Below, one piece after another: positions 53,022 through 61,643 of a stretch of 64,000 nucleotides of DNA. A program made the position numbers and the translations under genes. A model generated the notes under the pieces. The model ran no database searches, was not told the DNA's origin, and saw nothing but the letters and a program-made list of their open reading frames with translations. The first letter of the stretch is position 1. Every line of letters begins with the position of its first letter. Origin of the DNA: Palsa-461 sp963768185 (GTDB lineage: Bacteria > Actinomycetota > Acidimicrobiia > Acidimicrobiales > RAAP-2); contig CAVYGS010000004.1 in NCBI GenBank assembly GCA_963768185.1, positions 1,426,001-1,490,000 of the forward strand, in the 5' to 3' direction.

Positions 53022-54389
53022 GTGGACGCCCAGGGCCTCGACCAACGGCTCGCGACGGTCGTTGGTGACGCGCTCGGTTCGCCGGTCACGGTCCACCACC
53101 TGGTCCGACTGCCCGGCGGCGCCTCCAAGCAGACTTGGAGCTTCACGGCCCGGGACGCTGCCGGCAAGGAGCGCCGGCTGATCCTCCGGGCCGACCGGGG
53201 CCGGCCCCGCAGCGCGGGAATGGCGGTCGAGAGCTCGGTCCTCGCCGCCGCGGCGCGCGCCGGAGTTCCCGTCCCGGCCATCGTCGCCGAGGGCGACGGC
53301 TCCGACGCGCTCGGCATGGGGTATCTCGTCACCGACTTCGTCGACGGAGAGACCATCCCGCGGCGGATCCTGCGGGAGGAGGCGCTGCGCGACGTCCGCG
53401 GTGAGCTCGCCAGCCACTGTGGGCGGATCCTCGCCCGCATCCACTCCATCCCGACCCATGCGGTCTCCGGCCTGACGAGCAGCGACCCCCTCGACCAGCT
53501 GCGGACCCAGCTCGAACAGCTGGGCCAGCCCCACCCCGCCTTCGAGCTGGGGTTGCTGTGGCTTGCCGAGCGCCGACCCGACCGCCCGCCCGACAGCGTG
53601 TTGCATGGCGACTTTCGCAACGGGAACCTGGTCGTCGGGCCCGACGGCGTCCGGGCCGTCCTCGACTGGGAGCTCACGCACTTGGGGGATCCCTTGGAGG
53701 ACCTCGCGTGGATCTGCGTGCGCGCCTGGAGGTTCGGCTCGCCACTGCCCGTCGGCGGCTTCGGCACGATCGATCAGCTCGTCGACTCCTACGAGGAGGC
53801 GGGAGGCGAGCATGTCGACCGCGACGGCCTGCACTGGTGGATCGTGGCGGGCACCCTCCGCTGGGGGATCATCTGCATCGCGCAGGCTTTCACGCACTTG
53901 AGCGGTGCGTTCCGGTCGGTCGAGCTCGCCGCGATCGGGCGACGCGTCTGTGAGGTCGAGTCCGACCTCTTGGAGCTGCTCCCATGGGGTTCGGGCAGCG
54001 TCGACACCCGAGTGGACGCGCGACGTCGAGCGGACTGGGCGCCGCATGACGCTCCCTCGGCCGTCCAGCTTCTCGACGCGGTGCATGCCTTCATCGAGTC
54101 CGACGCCATGGCGGCGACCGAGGGCAGCGTCCGCTTTCACCTCCGCGTGGCGGCCAACGTGATCGCCATGGTCGGCCGCGAGATCGAGCTCGGGCCAGCG
54201 CAGGCTGCCGAACATACCCGTCGGCTGAAGCGTCTCGGCGTCGCCAGCGAGACGGAGCTGGCCCGTGCGATCCGGGACGGCTCCTTCGCCGATCGGCTCA
54301 ACGAGGTGACCGACGCCGTGCGAGCGACGGTCGTTGACAAGCTGGCTGTGGCGAACCCCACATACCGCGAGGAACGCGAGATCGACTAG
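53022..54389 (+). CDS. APH-like phosphotransferase with C-terminal DUF6285-like domain
   Basis: A 455-residue protein. The N-terminal two-thirds is an aminoglycoside-phosphotransferase/ACAD10-type kinase: LPGGASKQTWSFTARD, MGYLVTDFVDGETIPRRIL, the Brenner motif LHGDFRNGNLVVGPDG (catalytic Asp) and AVLDWELTHLGDPLEDLAW (metal-binding Asp). The last 110 residues (PHDAPSAVQLLDAVHAFIES, RFHLRVAANVIAMVGREIEL) form a helical domain found fused to, or beside, these kinases in acyl-CoA catabolic loci. It probably phosphorylates a hydroxy-acyl intermediate. GTG 53022 is the start. Confidence 0.87.
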   Translation: MDAQGLDQRLATVVGDALGSPVTVHHLVRLPGGASKQTWSFTARDAAGKERRLILRADRGRPRSAGMAVESSVLAAAARAGVPVPAIVAEGDGSDALGMGYLVTDFVDGETIPRRILREEALRDVRGELASHCGRILARIHSIPTHAVSGLTSSDPLDQLRTQLEQLGQPHPAFELGLLWLAERRPDRPPDSVLHGDFRNGNLVVGPDGVRAVLDWELTHLGDPLEDLAWICVRAWRFGSPLPVGGFGTIDQLVDSYEEAGGEHVDRDGLHWWIVAGTLRWGIICIAQAFTHLSGAFRSVELAAIGRRVCEVESDLLELLPWGSGSVDTRVDARRRADWAPHDAPSAVQLLDAVHAFIESDAMAATEGSVRFHLRVAANVIAMVGREIELGPAQAAEHTRRLKRLGVASETELARAIRDGSFADRLNEVTDAVRATVVDKLAVANPTYREEREID

Positions 54390-54556
54390 CAAGCGACGAT
54401 CCGGATCGCCCAATGCCGGTCCTGCATCGTGGACTGGCATTACGTCAATGACGCGGGTGCCTGACACTCGTCCTCATCGAGTCACTCATCCTCGGCTCGG
54501 TTGGACGCTTTAGCAACGCCCGGTTGGGAACCACACTGATCTGGGACAATGGGGCG

Positions 54557-55554
54557 GTGGAACCCCTTCGTATCGGTTGTCTTGGCGCCGCCAGAATCGC
54601 TCCCGCGGCGCTGTTCAAACCGTCTGCGTCCAACGAGGGGGTCGTGGTCGCCGCGGTCGCGGCGAGAGACCCAAGCCGGGCCCGGGCGTTCGCCGCCAAG
54701 CACCACATCGCGAAGGTGCACGAGTCGTACGAGGCCCTGTTGGCCGACGACGAGCTCGACGCCGTGTACAACCCCTGCCCAACGGGTTGCATGGTCTGTG
54801 GACGCTACGGGCGTTGGCGCAGGGCAAACACGTGCTCTGCGAGAAGCCCTTCACCGCGAACGCCGACGAGGCGCAACGGGTCGCCGACGCCGCGGCCGAT
54901 TCCAATCTGGTGGCCATGGAGGCATTCCATTGGCGGTATCACCCGATGGCGGCCCGGATGCTCGCGGTGATCGCCAGCGGCGAGCTCGGAGAGGTGCGCC
55001 GGATCGAGGCGGCGCTGTGCTTCCCGTTACCGCTGTTCAAAGACATCAGATGGCAGCTGTCGTTGGCGGGGGGAGCACTCATGGATGCAGGCTGTTATCC
55101 GGTGCACATGGTGCGAACGCTGGCAGGAGCGGAGCCGACGGTGGTCAGAGCGTCAGCAAAACTGCGTTCGGCCGGTGTGGACCGGCGTATGGAGGCGGAG
55201 TTTTCCTTCGCCGACGGGCGTACCGGCGGAATCTTGGCCTCGATGTGGTCGTCCACGTTGTTGCGGCTGCGGGTGGTCGTTACCGGCTCGCAGGCGACGA
55301 TGCGGGGTTTCAACCCGACGACTCCCCACATGTTCAACCGCCTTAGCGTTTCTGGGGAAAAAGTGCGACGCCACGAGCGGGTGCCCGGTGGCCCCACCTA
55401 CGACTATCAGCTTGAGGCGTTCCGAGCCGCGGTACAAGAGGGGGAACCAACCCTCACGCCACCGAGCGACGCGGTCGCCAACATGCGTGTCGTCGACGCC
55501 ACCTACCTGGCGGCCGGGTTGGGACCCCGCGCAGCAGCAAGCGAGTACGCGTGA
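54557..55554 (+). CDS. Gfo/Idh/MocA-family oxidoreductase (one frameshift)
   Basis: NAD(P)-dependent sugar or cyclitol dehydrogenase, about 332 residues. GTG 54557 starts EPLRIGCLGAARIAPAALFK (Rossmann GxxxxA motif). One base is missing near 54775 in aaccCCtgccc; the frame then resumes as LPNGLHGLWTLRALAQGKHV with LCEKPFTANADEAQRV, the family's EKP motif carrying the catalytic Lys. GGALMDAGCYPVHMVRTLAG follows with the conserved Asp and Gly-Cys-Tyr. Substrate unknown. Confidence 0.83.
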
Positions 55555-55579
55555 CCTGCCGCTCGCCACGGGTCGATCC

Positions 55580-55591
55580 TTCCTGAACACC
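55580..55591 (+). repeat. Isolated half-site of the two-hairpin repeat
   Basis: TTCCTGAACACC is identical to the left arm of the first hairpin in the repeats near 56427 and 58604. Here it stands alone 25 bases after the dehydrogenase stop, without a matching right arm. Confidence 0.45.
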
Positions 55592-55752
55592 TGCAGCTGA
55601 CGAGTGAAGCCTTTTGGGAGCCCGACCGGCCCTGTCCTTCGCCGGGCCTTGCCGGCGATCCCTTGCAACGGCCGGGCAACGTTGCTAGGAAACGTTGACG
55701 ATCTGGTGCTAATCCAGAACAGATCAATCCCAAGACGAGACCGAGGGTACCG

Positions 55753-56250
55753 ATGAACGAGGCTGAACTCCAATGGGTAGTTGACGAACTCCAGATCCGA
55801 AATATCCTCGCTCAGTTGACGCTGCTCTCGGATATGGGTGACATCGAAGAGTGGGGCAACTTGTTCGCCGAGGATGGGTCGTACACGACAGCCTCTGGAG
55901 TGGGATGGCACGGTCGGGATGCCATCATCGAGAGCGGCCGCCAGCGACGGAGGAATGGCACGCACGGCCCGGGGAGCAACAACCGACACATGAGCTCTAG
56001 CGTCTACGTCAGACAGACGGGCCCGGACACCGCCGAGGCCCAGTCCTATCTCGAGATGTTCCAGGATCTAATTCCTGAGGGCGCATCGGCAGATGATCCT
56101 GGCGTGAAGAAGCACCCGACGTTGTTGGTCACGGGCTACTACCACGATCGTTTTCGTCGGACTAGCGAAGGGTGGAAGGTCGCCCAGCGGGAGTTGGCAG
56201 CAAGCAGTCACACCGAGCGGTGGCACGCCATGCAGAAGGCGGCCAAGTAG
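55753..56250 (+). CDS. SnoaL-like/nuclear transport factor 2-family protein
   Basis: A 165-residue cone-fold (NTF2-like) protein of the SnoaL_4 kind. ELQIRNILAQLTLLSDMGDI and EWGNLFAEDGSYTTASG form the conserved helix and first strand; TGYYHDRFRRTSEGWKVAQR is the C-terminal strand pair. Members include limonene-epoxide-hydrolase, scytalone-dehydratase and steroid-isomerase-like enzymes, and small ring-hydroxylating dioxygenase beta subunits. It may be an isomerase or dehydratase. It has its own upstream region. Confidence 0.8.
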   Translation: MNEAELQWVVDELQIRNILAQLTLLSDMGDIEEWGNLFAEDGSYTTASGVGWHGRDAIIESGRQRRRNGTHGPGSNNRHMSSSVYVRQTGPDTAEAQSYLEMFQDLIPEGASADDPGVKKHPTLLVTGYYHDRFRRTSEGWKVAQRELAASSHTERWHAMQKAAK

Positions 56251-56261
56251 CACCCCCGCGT

Positions 56262-56356
56262 TGGGTGTACACGAAACTCTCTGACCCGGTGTCCGTCACA
56301 CCTGAACGCGGAGACTCCACAGCTTAAGGAGGGGTGTCTCCGGTGTCTCCACAACG
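56262..56356 (+). repeat. Two-hairpin dispersed repeat, copy A
   Basis: It begins GGGTGTACACGAAACTCTCTG and ends in the hairpin at 56310-56341, whose arms GGAGAC/GTCTCC enclose CCACAGCTTAAGGAGG. Downstream, ctccacaacggca is shared with copy C. The 5' hairpin arm (TTCCTGAACACC) is missing here. It lies just after the SnoaL-like gene's stop. Confidence 0.7.
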
Positions 56357-56425
56357 GCAGGTCAATCCGACCATCGGCACGCAGGCGTCAAGTTGTCACA
56401 CGTTTCCTGCACACTGCAGTCAGTG

Positions 56426-56537
56426 TTTCCTGAACACCTAGTAGGCGTGGCGTGTTCAGGAACCCTCTGGCCCCGAACTACACCAGCGTCCCCGGAGACT
56501 CCACAGCTTAAGGAGGAGAGTCTCCATACGGGCAGGG
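56426..56537 (+). repeat. Two-hairpin dispersed repeat, copy B
   Basis: Hairpin 1 has perfect 11-base arms: TTCCTGAACAC at 56427-56437 and GTGTTCAGGAA at 56452-56462. Hairpin 2, at 56494-56525, has arms GGAGAC/GTCTCC around the shared core TCCACAGCTTAAGGAGG. It ends in atacgggca, related to the acaacggca of copies A and C. Confidence 0.75.
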
Positions 56538-56694
56538 TGGGACTGCGATCGCCTCATTGTCAACTGTGCCCGGTGGCCCAGTCGATTGACCTCATCTGGG
56601 CGTCGACGCCCGCACCCCACTCCGCTGACAGCCAGTAGAGAACTCGGTTTGCGACGGCAATGTCGGCGCCAAGACCGAGCGATATCGTGCCCAG

Positions 56695-58380
56695 ATGACG
56701 ACCGATTCGCGCTGGAACCTCGCTGACGTGTGGGAGGCGGCGGCGGAGCTGCTGCCCGGACGAGCGGCGCAGCGAAGCGGGTCGCGACTGTTCACGTGGC
56801 AGGACTTCGATCGGCGAGCCAACGCGTTGAGCAACGATCTCCTGGTGGCCGGGCTCCGACAGCAGTCCAAGGTCGGCGCTTATCTCTACAGCTGCCCCGA
56901 GTACCTCGAGGCCTACCTCGCGGCCATGAAGGCGGGGATGGCGCCATTCAACGTCAACTATCGCTACGGACCCGACGAGGTGCGCTTCATCCTTGACGAC
57001 GCGGATGCCGAAGCAGTCGTCTTCCACGCGAGCTTCGGCCCGGTGCTGGAAACCATCAAAGAGCGGCTACCCGCAGTGAAGCGTTGGTATGCGGTGGACG
57101 ACGGATCCCCCGTTCCGGGCTGGGCAACCCCATACGAGGCGATCGTGGCACTCGGAGCCGAGCGTCCCGAGGCGCCGTGGGGTCGCACCGGTGACGACCT
57201 AGTCCTGCTCTACACAGGGGGCACGACGGGCATGCCCAAGGGCGTCATGTGGGAGCAGCACGAATTGTTTCAAGTGATCGGCGCGGGCGGAGATCCCTTC
57301 ACCGGCACGCCGCCGGCGTCGAACATGACCGAGTTGCGCCAGCGCTTCGAGGAGGCCGCCGGCGAGCCCGCTTTCGTGCTGCTCCCGGCGTGCCCTCTCA
57401 TGCACGGTACGGGCCAGTTCAGTGCGTTCGTCGCTCTGAACCGGGCGGGCACGGTCGTGACCCTCCCCAGTCGGCGATTCGACCCCGACGAGCTGTGGCG
57501 GGCCGTTGACGAGTACGAGGTAAATGCGGTCGCCCTGGTTGGTGACGCGTTCGCCAAGCCGCTCCTGCACGAATTGGACGACCACCGTGACCGCTACGAC
57601 CTTTCCACCCTCGGGCTCCTCAGCTCGTCGGGCGTGATATGGAGCCAGGCGACCAAGAACGGTTTGATCGGGCACCTGCCCGGCGTGATGATTTTCGACA
57701 GCCTCGGCTCGTCGGAGGCGGTTGGAATGGGTGCCAGCGTCTCGGTCGGGAGCAACGTGGTCGCTACGGCCGAGTTCACCCTCGGTCCGGGGGTGAAGGT
57801 GCTCGGGGCTGATGACGAGGAGGTGGAACCCGGAAGCGGGACGCCCGGCTTCGTGGCGGTACCGGGTCACGTGCCGGCCGGGTACTACAAGGACCCCGAG
57901 AAGACCGCCCGGACCTTCCGCACGATCGATGGGGTCCGCTATTCGCTGCCCGGTGACTTGGCTCTCGTGCGGCTGGACGGCGCAATCGAGTTGCTCGGAC
58001 GCAGCAACGCCGTGATCAACAGCGGGGGAGAGAAGGTGTTCGCCGAGGAGGTCGAAGAGGTCATCAAGCGTTTCCCCGGTGTCGTCGACGCTGTGTGCGT
58101 CGGGATTCCCGATGACCGCTTCGGCCAGGTGGTAACCGCCGTGATCGAACTTGACGGCGACCGCCAGGTGGAGCGCGACGAGCTCCGAGCGTTCGTCAGC
58201 GCTCAGCTGGCCTCCTACAAAGCGCCCCGCAATGTGTGTGTGGTTTCGAGCATTGGACGGAGCCCATCGGGCAAGGTCGACTACGCCCGGCTAACCAAGC
58301 AGGCCATAGCCTCGCTAACGAGTGGTTCGGGTGATGGTTCGAATACGTCCGCCTCATCGGTCGCAACGAAGACCGACTGA
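56695..58380 (+). CDS. Acyl-CoA synthetase (AMP-forming), FadD-like
   Basis: Activates a carboxylic acid to its CoA thioester through an acyl-adenylate; 561 residues. Core motifs: LLYTGGTTGMPKGVMWEQHE (A3, phosphate loop), FDSLGSSEAVGMGASV (A5), LPGDLALVRLDG (A7), GRSNAVINSGGEKVFAEEVE (A8 hinge) and SPSGKVDYARL with the catalytic Lys (A10). It has the features of medium/long-chain or cholesterol-side-chain type FadD proteins. The Ser- and Thr-rich tail is unconserved. Repeat copies surround the gene. Confidence 0.92.
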   Translation: MTTDSRWNLADVWEAAAELLPGRAAQRSGSRLFTWQDFDRRANALSNDLLVAGLRQQSKVGAYLYSCPEYLEAYLAAMKAGMAPFNVNYRYGPDEVRFILDDADAEAVVFHASFGPVLETIKERLPAVKRWYAVDDGSPVPGWATPYEAIVALGAERPEAPWGRTGDDLVLLYTGGTTGMPKGVMWEQHELFQVIGAGGDPFTGTPPASNMTELRQRFEEAAGEPAFVLLPACPLMHGTGQFSAFVALNRAGTVVTLPSRRFDPDELWRAVDEYEVNAVALVGDAFAKPLLHELDDHRDRYDLSTLGLLSSSGVIWSQATKNGLIGHLPGVMIFDSLGSSEAVGMGASVSVGSNVVATAEFTLGPGVKVLGADDEEVEPGSGTPGFVAVPGHVPAGYYKDPEKTARTFRTIDGVRYSLPGDLALVRLDGAIELLGRSNAVINSGGEKVFAEEVEEVIKRFPGVVDAVCVGIPDDRFGQVVTAVIELDGDRQVERDELRAFVSAQLASYKAPRNVCVVSSIGRSPSGKVDYARLTKQAIASLTSGSGDGSNTSASSVATKTD

Positions 58381-58540
58381 TCGCGAAACTCGCTGTGGTG
58401 CTGAAGACTCGAGCGAAGCGGCGGCTCGGCACCTGTGCCGATTGCATCCCCACTGGCCCGAGCCCGATGCCGACGAAACCGAGAACGAACGCGTTCATCT
58501 TTGCGCGCCTAGGCACCTGAGCCGACGGCCACCGCGGAAC

Positions 58541-58568
58541 AAATCGCCGGCCCTCTGGCCGGCGATTT
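58541..58568 (+). terminator. Terminator-like hairpin after acyl-CoA synthetase
   Basis: AAATCGCCGGCC (58541-58552) pairs perfectly with GGCCGGCGATTT (58557-58568) around a CTCT loop, a 12-bp GC-rich stem. No U-tract follows, as is common for actinobacterial terminators, and it would work from both sides. It lies 160 bases after the synthetase stop. Confidence 0.6.
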
Positions 58569-58602
58569 GCACGTTCCGGATTCCTGAACATGAGCCCAAC
58601 GA

Positions 58603-58722
58603 TTTCCTGAACACCTTTGCGTCTGCGTGGGGTGTACAGGAAACTCCATAACCCGGGACGACACGAGCCTTGCCGCGGAGACTTCACAGCTTAAGGAAGG
58701 GTGTCTCCACAACGGCACCCAC
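58603..58722 (+). repeat. Two-hairpin dispersed repeat, copy C
   Basis: Hairpin 1: TTCCTGAACACC at 58604-58615 and GGTGTACAGGAA at 58631-58642, one mismatch. Hairpin 2, at 58677-58708, has arms GGAGAC/GTCTCC enclosing TTCACAGCTTAAGGAAGG. It is the most complete copy and lies between the synthetase gene and the flavoprotein fragment. Order and spacing match copy B. Confidence 0.75.
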
Positions 58723-58738
58723 CACCGCTGGCACCGGC

Positions 58739-59014
58739 TCATTTTCTCAGTGATGAGCGCCCATCCAGGTATGAAATGAGTTCTCCGATGAGATCTTCGG
58801 CATCGGCCCGGGCACCATCGATGAAGCTCGACTTGCGCCGGCGCAAGAATGGCATGCCCAACAGGTACATCCCTGGCGAGTCCACGACGCCTCCGTCATG
58901 CCGGATCATGCCTTTGGCGTCCAGCACGTCGACATCCAGCCAGGAGTAATCCGGCCGGAAGCCACTTGCCCAGATGATTGTCTTGATCTCCCCGCTGCGC
59001 AGATCAAGTTGGAG
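58739..59014 (-). pseudogene. C-terminal fragment of an FAD/NAD(P)-dependent monooxygenase
   Basis: Open from the IS3 end to a stop, 91 residues: GEIKTIIWASGFRPDYSWL carries the ATGF/Y-like segment of flavin-containing monooxygenases, and DSPGMYLLGMPFLRRRKSSF and IDGARADAEDLIGELISYLD are the C-terminal NAD-domain blocks. The first three-quarters is missing; the sequence breaks exactly at the IS3 inverted repeat, and the other IS3 flank is not the rest of this gene. Confidence 0.8.
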
Positions 59015-59056
59015 GGGTCTGCCCCCACTTCAGTTGACTCGTGGGGTTGACAGCCT

Positions 59057-59919
59057 TCACGCCACAGGTGCGACGCTGTAGATGGTTTCATACTCGATCG
59101 GCGTGAGCTTTCCGAGGGCCCGTTGGCGACGCCGGCGGTGATAGGTCCGCTCGATCCAGTGCACGATGCTGAGGTGCAGCTCCTCGCGGGTCGCCCAGGA
59201 CTTCGAGTTCAAGACGTTCTTCTGGAGGAGGGAGAAGAACGACTCCATCGCGGCGTTGTCGGCGCAGGCGGCCACCCGGCCCATCGATCCCCGCAGGCCG
59301 AAGGCTGCCAGAGCGCGCACGTAGACGTGTGCGCGGAACTGACGATCCCCTGTCCGAATGAACCACTGTGGCGCCGGGTCCTCGAAGATCGACGGCATGA
59401 TGCAAGGCCCTGACAGCGAGCTGCGCTGTCATGTGCGAGTCGGTGGCGTAACCGACAATTCGGTTGGACCACACGTCTTTGACAACGCAGCAGTAGAGCT
59501 TCCCCTCGGTGGTCCGGTGCTCGGTGATGTCGGTGAGCCACAGCTCGTTGGGCACCGATGCGCTGAAGTCCCGCTCGACCAAGTCGTCGTGGACCGGCGG
59601 TCCCGGGCGCCGGCTCAAGCCCCGCTTGTGGGCGTGCGCCGACCACAGGCGTTGGGCCGAGCACAGACGCTGGATCCGGTTCTCCGACGCCTGGTGTCCC
59701 CGACGGCCGAGCTCGTCGGCGATGAACCGGTAGCCAAAGGCCGGATCGTCGTGGTGGACGTCGACCGCCGCGTTGGTGAGATAGGCGTTGTCCAGGTCAC
59801 GTCCCGAGCAGGGGCGGCGGCGCCACTTGAAGTAGCCCTGCTTGGAGAAGCGCAGCACCCGGCAGGTCACCGCCACGGGGACATCCTCGGCGGCCAGGTC
59901 ACGGACCAGCGGGTACATC
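59057..59919 (-). CDS. IS3-family transposase OrfB, DDE integrase (one frameshift)
   Basis: Catalytic subunit of about 287 residues. The N-terminus MMYPLVRDLAAEDVPVAVTC and SKQGYFKWRRRP precede the rve core: ELWLTDITEHRTTEGKLYCC (first Asp), TVVHSDRG (second Asp) and ADNAAMESFFSLLQKNVL (Glu). One extra base near 59342 (gatcgTcagttc) moves the frame between the second Asp and the Glu, so the copy is inactive unless this is a sequencing error. It is normally made as an OrfAB fusion by frameshifting. Confidence 0.88.
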
Positions 59920-60202
59920 ATTTTGGGGAGCTGCCCTGGGAGAGGTAGGCAGCCGCTCTGCGCAGGATGTAGTTCTCCTGCTCGAGCGCCTTGGTCCGCT
60001 TGCGCAGCTCCCGCAGTTCGGATCGCTCGGCGGCGGTCACGCCGTCTTGGACCCCCTCTTCGACGTCGGCGTCTTTGATCCAGCGATGGAGACACGACTC
60101 GGAGATCCCGAAGTCCTCGGCGATCTTGCTCTTCGGGACCTCACCGCGCCGGGCCATGGCCACGACGTCACGACGGAACTGCTCGGGGAACGCCTTGGGC
60201 AT
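59918..60202 (-). CDS. IS3-family transposase OrfA
   Basis: A 94-residue helix-turn-helix protein: PEQFRRDVVAMARRGEVPKS and IAEDFGISESCLHRWIKDAD bind the element ends, and LRKRTKALEQENYILRRAAA is the leucine-zipper region. It ends QGSSPK at a TGA that overlaps the orfB start. Confidence 0.92.
   Translation of the reverse strand: MPKAFPEQFRRDVVAMARRGEVPKSKIAEDFGISESCLHRWIKDADVEEGVQDGVTAAERSELRELRKRTKALEQENYILRRAAAYLSQGSSPK
59921..59927 (-). promoter_or_regulatory. Programmed -1 frameshift slippery heptamer in IS3
   Basis: On the minus strand C-CCA-AAA precedes the orfA stop TGA directly, fitting the X-XXY-YYZ rule. Slipping back one base takes ribosomes from orfA (CCA AAA TGA) into orfB (CCC AAA ATG ATG), giving the OrfAB transposase. 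Confidence 0.75.
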
Positions 60203-60268
60203 CCCGGGCTCCTCTCCTGCAAGGCGATCCTCGCAAGGTTAGGAGTCAACCGATATGGGGGCAGACCC

Positions 60269-60340
60269 TACCCAGGCACTGCCCGCCGCGGCGGACAGCA
60301 TCACCAGAAGTACGAGGCTGGTCCGACGTCGGAGCGTCAC
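60269..60340 (-). pseudogene. N-terminal signal-peptide fragment of a secreted protein
   Basis: GTG 60340 reads MTLRRRTSLVLLVMLSAAAG followed by SAWV, an Arg-rich n-region and hydrophobic core of a typical signal peptide, then runs into the IS3 end. The rest of the gene is missing. The call depends on 24 residues, so it is tentative. Confidence 0.35.
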
Positions 60341-60422
60341 GTGGCAGCCGCCGACCCACCCACGTTTTGACTGTGGATCAGCACGCGCATCCGATCAAGG
60401 ACAAGGGGTCGAACAGTTCTAC

Positions 60423-60872
60423 TCACAATCTCTCGTCGATCTCACCAAGGCAGCAGGCTCGGATCGCCACGTCCATGCGGAGGGGGTCCTCGGTCCACCA
60501 CGACGCCAGCGCTCGGAGCGTCTCACACAGCGTCGGATCTGCAGCAATAGCCGCGGCCGTGACTGTCCCGCGGGCGATTGAGAAACCGTTGAGCTCGCTT
60601 CGAATGAGCGAAACGGCCGTTGCGTCATTTCGTCTCACCAATCCGGTTAACGCCTCGCCGCGGACCTCGGGTGAAGTGTCAATCACTCGCCTCCGGAGCG
60701 CATCGATCACTGTCGTGGAAGTCCGGGCGAGGGCCTCGACGTCGGAGTAGATCAGCTGCGTACCCAATCCGAGGGTTGCCCAGTCCCTCACGTCCTCGTC
60801 GTCGTCTCCAGATAGGTTGACGAGCGAATACATGATTTGTTCGCCATTCTCCGCCGAGACGACATAGGGCAA
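60423..60872 (-). pseudogene. HEAT-repeat protein fragment (5' end lost)
   Basis: About 149 residues of HEAT-like helical repeats: DDDEDVRDWATLGLGTQLIY, VIDALRRRVIDTSPEVRGEA and LTGLVRRNDATAVSLIRSEL. The natural stop is present (CCLGEIDERL). There is no convincing start: the coding pattern begins directly where the truncated IS630 transposase ends, so the N-terminal part was probably removed by the IS630 event. A TTG at 60872 could allow expression of the remainder. Confidence 0.6.
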
Positions 60873-60879
60873 ACTTGTG

Positions 60880-61578
60880 TTGGTGCAACGAGGAGATGAC
60901 CTTCCCGTTCACCGTGTCGAGCGCGGCGAACAGTGACGTGGTGCCGTGACGCACGTAGTCGTGACTCCGCCGCTCAGGGACACCGGGCAGCATGGGGAGG
61001 ACCGGTTGGAATCGGTTGAGCGCCTGGATCTGGGACTTCTCATCGACCGCCAGGACCACGGCCCGCTCGGGCGGGTCCAGGTAGAGACCCACGACGTCTT
61101 TCACCTTGTCGACGAACAAAGGGTCAGTGGAGAGCTTGAAGGACTCGGCTCGGTGGGGCTGGAGCCCGAAGGCTGACCAGATGCGACCGACGCTTGCTGG
61201 CGAGATTCCCGTTGCCTTGGCCATCGATCGCGTCGACCAGTGGGTGGCATCGAGCGGGATCTCCTCCAAGGTCTTGACGATCACCGCCTCCACCGTGTTG
61301 TCGCTGATGCTGCGAGGCACGCCGGGCCGGGGGTCGTCGCTCAGCCCGTCCAGACCCTCGGCGACGAATCGCGAGCGCCACTTGCCCACCGTCGCCGGGC
61401 TGACGCCCAAGATGGCCGCCACCTCGAGGTTGGAGACCCCCGACGCGCACAGCAGCACGATCCGACAGCGCAGCGCCAAGCGCTGCGCGCTCTTGGGTCG
61501 ACGCGCCCAGCGCTCGAGCGTCTCTCGCTCGTCGTCGCTCAAGATGAGCTCTGCCTTCGGCCGGCCTCGGTCTGCCAT
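60880..61578 (-). pseudogene. IS630-family transposase, 3'-truncated
   Basis: The N-terminal 230 or so of 340-360 residues. Helix-turn-helix: SAQRLALRCRIVLLCASGVS and LEVAAILGVSPATVGKWRSR; then HWSTRSMAKATGISPASVGR and the first catalytic Asp in AVVLAVDEKSQIQALNRFQP. After NGKVISSLHQHK the frame leaves the family, and the second Asp and Glu are absent, so it is inactive. ATG 61578 (MADRGRPKAELILSD) is the start. The upstream end lies near 61640. Confidence 0.85.
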
Positions 61579-61643
61579 CGCTGCCTCCCATCGTCGCTGA
61601 TGAAAGGCACAACGTGCCGACACCGACCAAAATTCCTATATCC

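Larger units (their letters stand above)
56251..56694. other. 444-bp intergenic region with two repeat copies
   Basis: There is no gene between the SnoaL-like and acyl-CoA synthetase genes. It holds copies A and B of the two-hairpin repeat and a stray TTTCCTGCACACTGCAGTCA segment between them (near 56403). The synthetase promoter should lie in the last 150 bases. Confidence 0.6.
58381..58738. other. 358-bp intergenic region with terminator-like hairpin and repeat copy
   Basis: No gene is recognised. It contains a strong stem-loop at 58541-58568, probably the terminator of the synthetase gene, and copy C of the two-hairpin repeat. An additional TTCCTGAACA is at 58581-58590. Confidence 0.6.
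59015..60268 (-). mobile_element. IS3-family insertion sequence
   Basis: A 1254-bp element with matching ends. The inward-read left end is GGGTCTGCCCCCACTTCAGT and the right end GGGTCTGCCCCCATATCGGT; both continue TGACTC, 22 of 26 identical. It encodes orfA and orfB, joined by a -1 frameshift signal. The flanks gag and tac show no clear 3-bp target duplication, and the flanking gene pieces are unrelated, so the site has rearranged since insertion. Confidence 0.88.

Noticed and set aside
52983..54467. 494-codon minus-strand frame opposite the APH-like kinase
   Set aside because: It lacks conserved sequence and mirrors the codon structure of a clear kinase with catalytic motifs on the plus strand.
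56310..56341. GGAGAC/GTCTCC hairpins as integron attC sites or plain terminators
   Set aside because: The cores lack attC RYYYAAC boxes and no integrase is near; the hairpins lack U-tracts and come with a second conserved hairpin, which a simple terminator would not need.
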